This document shows positions 35,666-42,780 of a stretch of 64,000 bases of DNA, piece after piece. Position 1 is the first letter of the stretch. Every line of letters begins with the position of its first letter. Position numbers and translations under genes: made by a program. The notes beneath the pieces were generated by a model. It was not told where the DNA came from and did not search any database. It worked only from the letters and a program-made list of their open reading frames with translations. Location of the stretch: assembly GCF_015680235.1 (NCBI RefSeq), contig NZ_JADLJL010000001.1, positions 310,001 to 374,000 on the forward strand, read 5' to 3'. Origin of the DNA: Pseudomonas guariconensis. Lineage in GTDB: Bacteria; Pseudomonadota; Gammaproteobacteria; Pseudomonadales; Pseudomonadaceae.

Positions 35666-37108
35666 ATGTCACTCAACACCTACAAGAACTACATCGATGG
35701 CCAGTGGTGCGAAGGCCACGCCACCATCGACAACCACAGCCCCTCGGACACCCGCGACTTGATCGGCCGCTACCACCAGGCCAGCGCTGAGCAGACCCAC
35801 CAGGCCATCCAGGCCGCCCGCGCCGCGCAGCCACGCTGGGCCGCGACCGGCCTGGAAGCCCGCCAGCAAGTGCTGATGGCCATCGGCGACGAGCTGATCG
35901 CCCGCAAGGCAGAGCTTGGCGAACTGCTCTCGCGAGAAGAAGGCAAGCCGCTGGCCGAAGGCATCAGCGAGGTCCACCGCAGTGGCCAGTTCTTCCACTA
36001 CTATGCCGCCGAGGTGTTGCGCCAGATGGGCGAGACCGCCGCTTCCGTGCGCCCCGGCATCGACATCGAAGTGCACCGCGAACCGGTTGGCGTGGTGGGC
36101 ATCATCACCCCCTGGAACTTCCCCATGGCCACCGCCGCCTGGAAGATCGCCCCGGCCCTGGCCTTCGGCAATACCGTGGTGTTCAAGCCTGCCAACCTGG
36201 TGCCAGCCAGCGCCTGGGCGCTGACCGAGATCATCAGCCGCCAGGGCCTGCCGGAAGGCACCTTCAACCTGGTCATGGGCAGCGGCGCCAGCGTCGGTGA
36301 AACCCTCGTGCAGTCGGCCGACATCGACGCACTGACCTTCACTGGTTCTCTGGAGACCGGTCGCCACGTGGCCATGGCCACTGCCGGCAACCTGGTGCGC
36401 TGCCAGCTGGAGATGGGCAGCAAGAACGCCTTGGTGGTGATGGACGACGCCGACCTCGACCTGGCGGTGGAATGCGCGCTCAACGGTGCCTTCTTCGGCA
36501 CCGGGCAGAAGTGCACGGCGTCCTCGCGGCTGATCGTCTGCGAGGCGATCCATGACCGTTTCGTCCAGGCGCTGCGCCTGCGCATGCGCCAGCTCAAGGT
36601 CGGTCATGCCCTGCACGCTGGTGTGCAGATCGGCCCGGTGGCCGAAGCCCGCCAACTGGAACAGAACCTGGAATACCTGCGCCTGGCACAGGCCGAAGGC
36701 GCCACCCTGATCGAAGGCGGCGAGCGCCTGCAACTGGAAACCGACGGCTACTACATGCGTCCGGCGCTGTTCATCGACAGCCGCAACGACATGCGCATCA
36801 ACCGCGAGGAAGTCTTCGGCCCCATCGCCTGCGTGATCCGCGTGCGCGACTTCGAAGAGGCCATGGCTACGCTCAACGACACCCGCTACGGCCTCACCGC
36901 CGGCATCATCACCCAGTCGCTGCGCCACGCCAGCGCCTTCAAGCGCCGCGCCCAGACCGGCTGCGTGATGGTCAACCTGCCCACCGCCGGCACCGACTAC
37001 CACGTGCCGTTCGGCGGCCGCAAAGCCTCGAGCTTCGGCCCGCGCGAACAGGGGCAATACGCCCGCGACTTCTACACCGTGGTCAAGACCACCTACCTGC
37101 GCCCCTGA
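35666..37108 (+). CDS. NAD(P)-dependent aldehyde dehydrogenase, alpha-ketoglutaric semialdehyde dehydrogenase-like
   Basis: 480 residues. The ALDH landmarks are TPWNFPMATAAWKIAPALAF, FTGSLETGRHVA, the general-base Glu 249 in LEMGSKNALVVMDDADLDLA and the catalytic Cys 283 in NGAFFGTGQKCTASSRLIV. The last segment resembles alpha-ketoglutaric semialdehyde dehydrogenases of hydroxyproline and sugar-acid pathways; that is likeness from memory, and the substrate is open. First gene of a seven-gene region with dipeptidase, BCCT carrier, two unknowns and RidA. Confidence 0.83.
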   Translation: MSLNTYKNYIDGQWCEGHATIDNHSPSDTRDLIGRYHQASAEQTHQAIQAARAAQPRWAATGLEARQQVLMAIGDELIARKAELGELLSREEGKPLAEGISEVHRSGQFFHYYAAEVLRQMGETAASVRPGIDIEVHREPVGVVGIITPWNFPMATAAWKIAPALAFGNTVVFKPANLVPASAWALTEIISRQGLPEGTFNLVMGSGASVGETLVQSADIDALTFTGSLETGRHVAMATAGNLVRCQLEMGSKNALVVMDDADLDLAVECALNGAFFGTGQKCTASSRLIVCEAIHDRFVQALRLRMRQLKVGHALHAGVQIGPVAEARQLEQNLEYLRLAQAEGATLIEGGERLQLETDGYYMRPALFIDSRNDMRINREEVFGPIACVIRVRDFEEAMATLNDTRYGLTAGIITQSLRHASAFKRRAQTGCVMVNLPTAGTDYHVPFGGRKASSFGPREQGQYARDFYTVVKTTYLRP

Positions 37109-37122
37109 AAGGAATACTCGCC

Positions 37123-38109
37123 ATGCACGACCTCTTGATGATCGACGGCCTGCAGTATTCCAACTGGAGCCCGGAGATATTCCAGCAAATGCAGGCCGGT
37201 GGCCTGAGCGCGGTACACGCCACCATCGCCTACCACGAGAATGCTCGCGAAACCCTGTCGCGCCTGGGCGAATGGAACCGCCGTTTCGAAACCTGGCCCG
37301 AACTGATCCGCCCGGTGCGCACGGCCAGCGACATCCGCCTGGCCCACGAGGAAGGCCGTGTGGGGATCTTCTTCGGTTTCCAGAACTGCTCGCCGATCGA
37401 GGACGACATCGCCCTGGTGGAGGTCTTCCGCCAGTTGGGCGTGTTCGTCATGCAGCTCACCTACAACAACCAGAGCCTGCTGGCCAGCGGTTGCTACGAG
37501 CGCGAAGACAATGGCATCAGCCGCTTCGGCCGCCAGGTGATCGCCGAGATGAACCGGGTCGGCATGTTGATCGACATGTCCCACAGTGCCGAGCGCAGCA
37601 CCCTGGAGGCCATCGAGCTGTCCAGCCGGCCGGTGATCATCTCCCACGCCAACCCGTCGAGCTTCCATGCCGCCAAGCGCAACAAGTCCGACGCGGTACT
37701 GCGTGCCATCGCCGAGTCCGGCGGGCTGCTGGGCTTCAGCACCTACCCCTTCCACCTCAAGGGTGCCTCGGAATGCAGCCTGGAGAGCTTCTGCGACATG
37801 GTCGCGCGCACCGCCGACCTCATGGGCGTGGAGCACATCGGCATTGGCACCGACCTGTGCCAGGCGCAACCGCTGGCCGTACTGGAATGGATGCGCAACG
37901 GCCGCTGGAGCAAGGAAAAGGACTACGGCGAAGGCTCCAAGGACAACGCCAACTGGCCCGCGCCGCTGCCATGGTTCCGCGACAGCCGCGACTTCCCCAA
38001 CATCGCCCAGGGCTTGCGCGCCCGAGGCTTCGCCGAGGAAGACGTGCGCAGGATCATGGGCCTGAACTGGTTGCGCCTGCTGGAAACCGCCACCACGGCG
38101 CAGGCCTGA
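37123..38109 (+). CDS. M19 family dipeptidase-like protein lacking the HxD motif
   Basis: 328 residues of the renal-dipeptidase (M19) TIM-barrel family. It keeps the bridging Glu region (NCSPIEDDIALVEVFRQLGV) and the two later metal-ligand histidines (LIDMSHS and PVIISHANPSSF). The N-terminal HxD pair that binds the first zinc is replaced: residues 6-14 read MIDGLQYSN where family members have DGHND. I recall a similar variant in Pseudomonas loci for dimethylglycine breakdown. It could be a hydrolase with a different metal site. 15 bp after the ALDH; AAAGGA before the start. Confidence 0.8.
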   Translation: MHDLLMIDGLQYSNWSPEIFQQMQAGGLSAVHATIAYHENARETLSRLGEWNRRFETWPELIRPVRTASDIRLAHEEGRVGIFFGFQNCSPIEDDIALVEVFRQLGVFVMQLTYNNQSLLASGCYEREDNGISRFGRQVIAEMNRVGMLIDMSHSAERSTLEAIELSSRPVIISHANPSSFHAAKRNKSDAVLRAIAESGGLLGFSTYPFHLKGASECSLESFCDMVARTADLMGVEHIGIGTDLCQAQPLAVLEWMRNGRWSKEKDYGEGSKDNANWPAPLPWFRDSRDFPNIAQGLRARGFAEEDVRRIMGLNWLRLLETATTAQA

Positions 38110-38164
38110 GCCCACCGCACGGACAGCATCAACAATAACAACAATCGCAGGTTCCGGAGGCTTC

Positions 38165-39715
38165 ATGAAAAACCCAACCACCCTGCAAGCTGAGGGCCAG
38201 GCCATGCGCCTGCCACTGGCACGCGACATCGACTGGCCACTGTTCTTGATCAGCGGCGGCTTCCTCGGCGCCTTCCTGCTCGCCGCGCTGATCGACATCG
38301 ACGCCGTCTCGGCGTTGGTCAATACCCTGTTCGCCTGGTCGACCAAAGCCTTCGGCCTGTACTGGCAGGTCCTGATGCTGGCGACCTTCGCGGTCAGCCT
38401 GGCGATCGGCTTCTCCAGATGCGGACGCGTGCGTCTGGGTGGCGTCACCCAGCGCCCGGACATCAGCACCTTCAACTGGATCGCGGTGATCATGTGCGCC
38501 CTGCTGGCCGGTGGCGGCGCCTTCTGGGCTGCCGCCGAACCGCTGATGCATTTTGCCAGCCCACCACCGCTGTTCGCGGGCCTGCAGCCGCACAGCGAAG
38601 CGGCGGCTACCGCGGCCTTGGCACAATCGTTCGTGCACTGGGGCTTCTTGGCCTGGGCGGTGCTCGGCAGCCTGCTGGCAATCGTGCTGATGCATCTTCA
38701 TTACGACAAGGGCCTGCCGCTGGCACCGCGCACCCTGCTCTACCCGCTGTTCGGCGAGCGGGCGCTCAAGGGCCCCATCGGCACCCTGGCCGACGCTGCC
38801 TCGATCGTCGCTGTGGTGGCCGGCACCATCGGCCCGATCGGCTTCCTCGGCCTGCAGATCAGCAGCGCCCTGCATGCCGTCTGGGGTGTGCCCAACGGCA
38901 TTCTCACCCAGTCGATCACCATCGTCCTGGTCACGCTGATGTACACCGTCTCGTGCCTGGTGGGGCTCAAGGGCATCCGCTTCGTCAGCGAGATCAACGT
39001 GTGGCTGATGCTTGGCCTTGCCGTGTTCATGGTGGTCTTCGGCCCGACGCTGTTCATCCTCGGCGGTTTCCCGGCAGCCTTCGCCCTGCACGTGGAGCAC
39101 TTCATCCCAATGACGATGTTCCGCGCCGACCCCAAGTGGCTGGACTGGTGGACGGTGTTCTACTGGGGCTGGTTCATCGGCTACGCACCCATGGTGGCGC
39201 TGTACGTCGCGCGCATCTCGCGGGGCCGCACCATTCGCGAGATCATCATGACGTTGTCGATCATCGCCCCGCTGGTGACCATGTTCTGGTTCACCGTGGT
39301 CGGCGGCGCCGGCATCGGCCTGGAGCTGCAGACACCCGGCATCGTCACCGCCCATGGCTCACAGCCAGAAGACCTGCTGCTGGGCGTGACCCAGAACCTG
39401 CCGCTGGGCGGCCTGGTCAGTGCGCTGTTCCTGTTCCTGAGTTTCATCTCGGTGGCCACCAATGGCGATGCCATGGCGTTCACCGTGGCGCTGGCGATGT
39501 CCAGCACCGACAAACCGAAGAAATGGCTGTGCGGCTTTTGGGCCATCGGCATGGGCCTGGCGGCGGTGGTGCTGATCACCATCGGAGCGGGCGGCGTGAC
39601 GGCCCTGCAGTCCTTCATTGTCATCACCGCGGTGCCGGTGTCGCTGGTGATCCTGCCAGCGCTGTGGGATGCGGTACGCATCGCCCGGCACATGGCCCGC
39701 GAACAAGGCGTCTGA
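38165..39715 (+). CDS. Divergent BCCT family transporter
   Basis: 516 residues with the BCCT signature WWTVFYWGWFIGYAPMVALY at about residues 328-347, followed by ARISRGRTIREI. The glycine-rich unwound helix that is GMGIG in ordinary members reads CALLAGGGAFWAAAEPLMHF. The aromatic residues of the betaine box are also partly changed (WGWFIGYAP in place of WAWWISWTP). This suggests a substrate or coupling ion unlike glycine betaine with Na+ (inference). It sits between the dipeptidase and an unknown protein in one operon. Confidence 0.85.
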   Translation: MKNPTTLQAEGQAMRLPLARDIDWPLFLISGGFLGAFLLAALIDIDAVSALVNTLFAWSTKAFGLYWQVLMLATFAVSLAIGFSRCGRVRLGGVTQRPDISTFNWIAVIMCALLAGGGAFWAAAEPLMHFASPPPLFAGLQPHSEAAATAALAQSFVHWGFLAWAVLGSLLAIVLMHLHYDKGLPLAPRTLLYPLFGERALKGPIGTLADAASIVAVVAGTIGPIGFLGLQISSALHAVWGVPNGILTQSITIVLVTLMYTVSCLVGLKGIRFVSEINVWLMLGLAVFMVVFGPTLFILGGFPAAFALHVEHFIPMTMFRADPKWLDWWTVFYWGWFIGYAPMVALYVARISRGRTIREIIMTLSIIAPLVTMFWFTVVGGAGIGLELQTPGIVTAHGSQPEDLLLGVTQNLPLGGLVSALFLFLSFISVATNGDAMAFTVALAMSSTDKPKKWLCGFWAIGMGLAAVVLITIGAGGVTALQSFIVITAVPVSLVILPALWDAVRIARHMAREQGV

Positions 39716-39717
39716 AC

Positions 39718-41436
39718 ATGAGGCATCCAGGTACAACGACAATGTCCAACACCGTGCTTGCAACGCCCACGCTGCGCCCCGCCAGCCAGGTCATGGACCT
39801 GGCCCGGCTGGGCAGCCACTTCCAGAGCCCGCTGAGCTTCGTGCGCAGCAGCATGCGGCGGATGATGAACCAGCACTGGCAGGTCCGGCGCAGCCGCTTC
39901 GACCTCGATGCAGAGGGCTTCGGCACCGCCATCTATCGCATCGACACACCGAACGCCCATTACCATTGCGTGCTGTTCTCGGCCTACCTGCCGCCGGAGA
40001 AACGCAGCGACCGGGTAATCGCCGACCAGTGGGACGTGACCTTCGTGCTGGTGGCTGGGGATGTGGACGAGGCACAACTGGCCGACCTGCAACGCAACGT
40101 ACCGCTGCAGGAGGCCGGGCGCTTCGATGCCCGGGTGCTGGTGCTGTCGCGGGCCAACCGCAGCCTGCGCAATTTCGACCGTTTCCTGACCGCGCTGGCC
40201 GAAGGCAGCCAGCCAGACCCACGCCAGCTGGCCGAGGTCGGCTACCTCTACCGCACCACTGCCGTCTACGGCAATGGCAAGTTCGGCATCGCCGACTTCG
40301 CCTGTTTGCAGGGCAACGCGGACTTCGACCAGCCATTCGCGGCGCAGATGTTCACCGTGTATCTGCTGCGCCACTTCAGCATCGAGCAGATCGAGCACAT
40401 GGCCCAGGCGCTCGACCCGCAACGGGCGGTGAAGATGGCCCCGGCGCTGCAACGTTACCTGGGCGTCGGCAACGCCACCGGGCTGGGCATGGCGCCTTTC
40501 CTGATCAACCACCCGCAACTGGTGGAACGCTGGATCAGCGTACGCGAAACCGCACTAGCCCAGGTGCTGTCGCAAGCGGCCGAACCCGCCCACCTGGCGC
40601 GCCTGCACACGCTGTTGCAGCGCGCCCACCAGCACCTTGCCCAGACCTTGACCGACGACCCTCGCCAGCACGCGCAAAACCAGTGCACCCTGACCGAGCT
40701 TACCGCCCTGGCCGAATGGCTCGAACGCCAACCGGCGAGCGGCGACCTCTGGCCTCGCCTGCTGGCATGGAGCGAGGCCCATGGCGGCCTGGGTTGCCAG
40801 GAGCTGTTGGTCAGCCTGCTGCTGGAGCTGTACCCCGAACAGATCACGCCCTTGGCCGACCAGATGGGCGTGGCCGAAGCCTGGCGGCTGGATGCGCAGA
40901 TGCCCCTGGTGCAGCTGCGCGAGCTGATCGAGCAGCAGTACGGGTGGGCCCTGGCCTATGACTTCGGCGACGTGGAGGCCGAGCATTTCTTCTGGTATCG
41001 CTCGGCTGAAAAAGAAGAGCCTCGCCTCGGCATGCGCGCCGAGGAGCCGGGTGCCGAGAAGGAAATGCAACTGGGCATCGCACGCAATCTCCAGCGCTGC
41101 CACGCGGCCGTGCTCGAACACCTGCGCACCCAGCCCCAGGCGCTGACCGCGCACTTCTTGATCGCCCAGCCAGCGTTCAAGGGCACGGTGCGCCGCCTGC
41201 AAGGCATGGCGCAAACCCGTTACGGCGAGATCCGCGCCAACCTGCTGGCCCGCGACATGCTGCCGATTCACCTGCTGCGCTGCAAACTGGCGTTCTTCGG
41301 TGCGGGCAAATTCGACCCCAAGTCCAGTCGCTGGGTGCGCATCACCCTGTTCCAGGGCGCGCCGCTGGTCAGCGAGATCGGCCAACCGTTTGCCGACGAC
41401 TGGAACTTCGCAGTCATGCCGCAAGGAGGCCTGTGA
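39718..41436 (+). CDS. Conserved protein of unknown function in the ALDH-dipeptidase-BCCT operon
   Basis: 572 residues from ATG 39718, 2 bp after the BCCT stop and with AAGG 9 bp upstream; ATG 39742 is an alternative. No signal peptide or membrane helix is seen, so it is likely cytoplasmic. Notable segments: YHCVLFSAYLPPEKRSDRVI, GYLYRTTAVYGNGKFGIADF and YLGVGNATGLGMAPFLINHP, which look constrained. The C-terminal half is rich in Leu and Gln with helical patterning. I do not recognise a domain. Its stop is 2 bp before the DUF3726 start, so it belongs to the same transcript. Confidence 0.75.
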   Translation: MRHPGTTTMSNTVLATPTLRPASQVMDLARLGSHFQSPLSFVRSSMRRMMNQHWQVRRSRFDLDAEGFGTAIYRIDTPNAHYHCVLFSAYLPPEKRSDRVIADQWDVTFVLVAGDVDEAQLADLQRNVPLQEAGRFDARVLVLSRANRSLRNFDRFLTALAEGSQPDPRQLAEVGYLYRTTAVYGNGKFGIADFACLQGNADFDQPFAAQMFTVYLLRHFSIEQIEHMAQALDPQRAVKMAPALQRYLGVGNATGLGMAPFLINHPQLVERWISVRETALAQVLSQAAEPAHLARLHTLLQRAHQHLAQTLTDDPRQHAQNQCTLTELTALAEWLERQPASGDLWPRLLAWSEAHGGLGCQELLVSLLLELYPEQITPLADQMGVAEAWRLDAQMPLVQLRELIEQQYGWALAYDFGDVEAEHFFWYRSAEKEEPRLGMRAEEPGAEKEMQLGIARNLQRCHAAVLEHLRTQPQALTAHFLIAQPAFKGTVRRLQGMAQTRYGEIRANLLARDMLPIHLLRCKLAFFGAGKFDPKSSRWVRITLFQGAPLVSEIGQPFADDWNFAVMPQGGL

Positions 41437-41438
41437 CC

Positions 41439-42131
41439 ATGCGCGTATCGCTCAATGAAATCCAGGTGATGTGCCGCAAGGCCTTCGAAGGCATGGGCTT
41501 TGCCGGCGGCGATTGCGAAGATGCCGCCGACTTGGTTGGCTGGCTGCACCTGCAAGGCCTGGATGGCCTCGGCACCCTGGCCAAAGCTCTGGACTACCTG
41601 CAACGGGAGGCCGACCGCCCCTACGCCTTGTGCTACGAGGACAGCGCCGTGCTGGTGATCAATGCCCAAGGCCAGAGCGTGCTGCGCTGCGCTGCGACTG
41701 CGGTGGAGCTGGCGCTGGGCAAGGCCTTGCGCACTGGCCAGGCGCTGTTGCGCATCCACCAGTGCCACAACCGCCTGTTGCTGCTGGGCTACCTCAGCCG
41801 GGCCGCGGAGCTGGGGCTCGAGGTGCAGGCCCGCTGGGGCGATGCCCGCCAGCAACATGTGGCGAGCTTCGCCGCCGGTGCCATCCGCCCTGCGCTGCAC
41901 AGCGACGAACATGCCGTCTCTACCGCGCCCGAACAGTGCATCACGGTGCTGTTCAACCGGCCTGCCCGGCACACCGAGCCAGTAGCCATTCCACCGACCC
42001 TGCCCACCGAGGGCTTCACCGTCAGCGAGCAGACCTGGCAACGGCTCAAGCAGCTGGCCGAACACATCCTGGTCGAAAGCACCGAGGCCTCGCGCCGGCA
42101 GGGCGCCGGTGGCGGCAGCGATGCCGACTGA
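41439..42131 (+). CDS. DUF3726 family protein
   Basis: 230 residues from ATG 41439 with AGGAGG at 9-bp spacing; a GTG at 41433 is too close to that site. The start MRVSLNEIQVMCRKAFEGMG and the overall size fit DUF3726, a family with no known function. The N terminus and the segment LLLLGYLSRAAELGLEVQAR faintly resemble malate/L-lactate (Ldh_2) dehydrogenases, but the length is about two thirds and the nucleotide-binding parts are not evident. It is coupled to the 572-residue unknown upstream and followed by RidA. Confidence 0.75.
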   Translation: MRVSLNEIQVMCRKAFEGMGFAGGDCEDAADLVGWLHLQGLDGLGTLAKALDYLQREADRPYALCYEDSAVLVINAQGQSVLRCAATAVELALGKALRTGQALLRIHQCHNRLLLLGYLSRAAELGLEVQARWGDARQQHVASFAAGAIRPALHSDEHAVSTAPEQCITVLFNRPARHTEPVAIPPTLPTEGFTVSEQTWQRLKQLAEHILVESTEASRRQGAGGGSDAD

Positions 42132-42159
42132 CCGCGCCCACCTTTTCAGGAACCGACCC

Positions 42160-42531
42160 ATGAAATACGCCATCAAGACCGACCTGTTCGCCTCAAAGGC
42201 CCCGCTGGAATGGGCTGTCGTCGGCAACGGCACGCTCTATACCGCGCAGATTCCCATCGACGCCCAAGGCCAAGTGGTCGCTGGCGGTATCGAAGCCCAG
42301 ACCCGCCAAGCCCTGGACAACCTGCGCCACACCCTGGAGGCTGCGGGCAGCTCGCTGGACGCCGTGACCCAGGTGCTGATCTACGTCACCGACCGCAGCT
42401 ACTTGGCCACGGTCAATAGCCTCTACAGCCAATATTTCCAGGCGCCCTATCCCAACCGCGCCGCCGTCGTGGTAGCCGGCTTGGCACGCGAGGAAATGTT
42501 GGTGGAGTTGGTGGTGTACGCCTGCCTATAA
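42160..42531 (+). CDS. RidA family protein
   Basis: 123 residues from ATG 42160, with AGGA at about 11-bp spacing. It has the YjgF/YER057c/UK114 pattern: NLRHTLEAAGSSLDAVTQVL, then YPNRAAVVVAGLAREEMLVE with the conserved Arg. RidA proteins hydrolyse reactive enamine/imine intermediates made by PLP or amine-oxidising enzymes. Its place at the end of this operon suggests that the pathway passes through an imine or enamine (inference). A REP pair follows. Confidence 0.88.
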   Translation: MKYAIKTDLFASKAPLEWAVVGNGTLYTAQIPIDAQGQVVAGGIEAQTRQALDNLRHTLEAAGSSLDAVTQVLIYVTDRSYLATVNSLYSQYFQAPYPNRAAVVVAGLAREEMLVELVVYACL

Positions 42532-42545
42532 CTGCTCGAGCCTTC

Positions 42546-42616
42546 TTGCGGGACAAGCCCACTCCCACAGAGGGCAGCGCTAGCCGCTAGCCTGTGGGAG
42601 CGGGCTTGTCCCGCGA
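42546..42616. repeat. Inverted REP pair after the RidA gene
   Basis: TTGCGGGACAAGCCCACTCC at 42546 faces GTGGGAGCGGGCTTGTCCCG at 42594; the arms are nearly perfect inverted repeats and could form a long hairpin. Confidence 0.85.
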
Positions 42617-42780
42617 TGGGGGCCGAAAAAACAACCCACGAACCCGCTCTGAAGAGACAAATCACGCACCCCATGGACCGATCGCGCACTCATCGTTGCC
42701 ACCCGGGATCAATGCACTAACACCGGTCGACGATCACGCTAATAGTGGCTGGCCTATCACCCAACAACGAGGCTAGCTCC

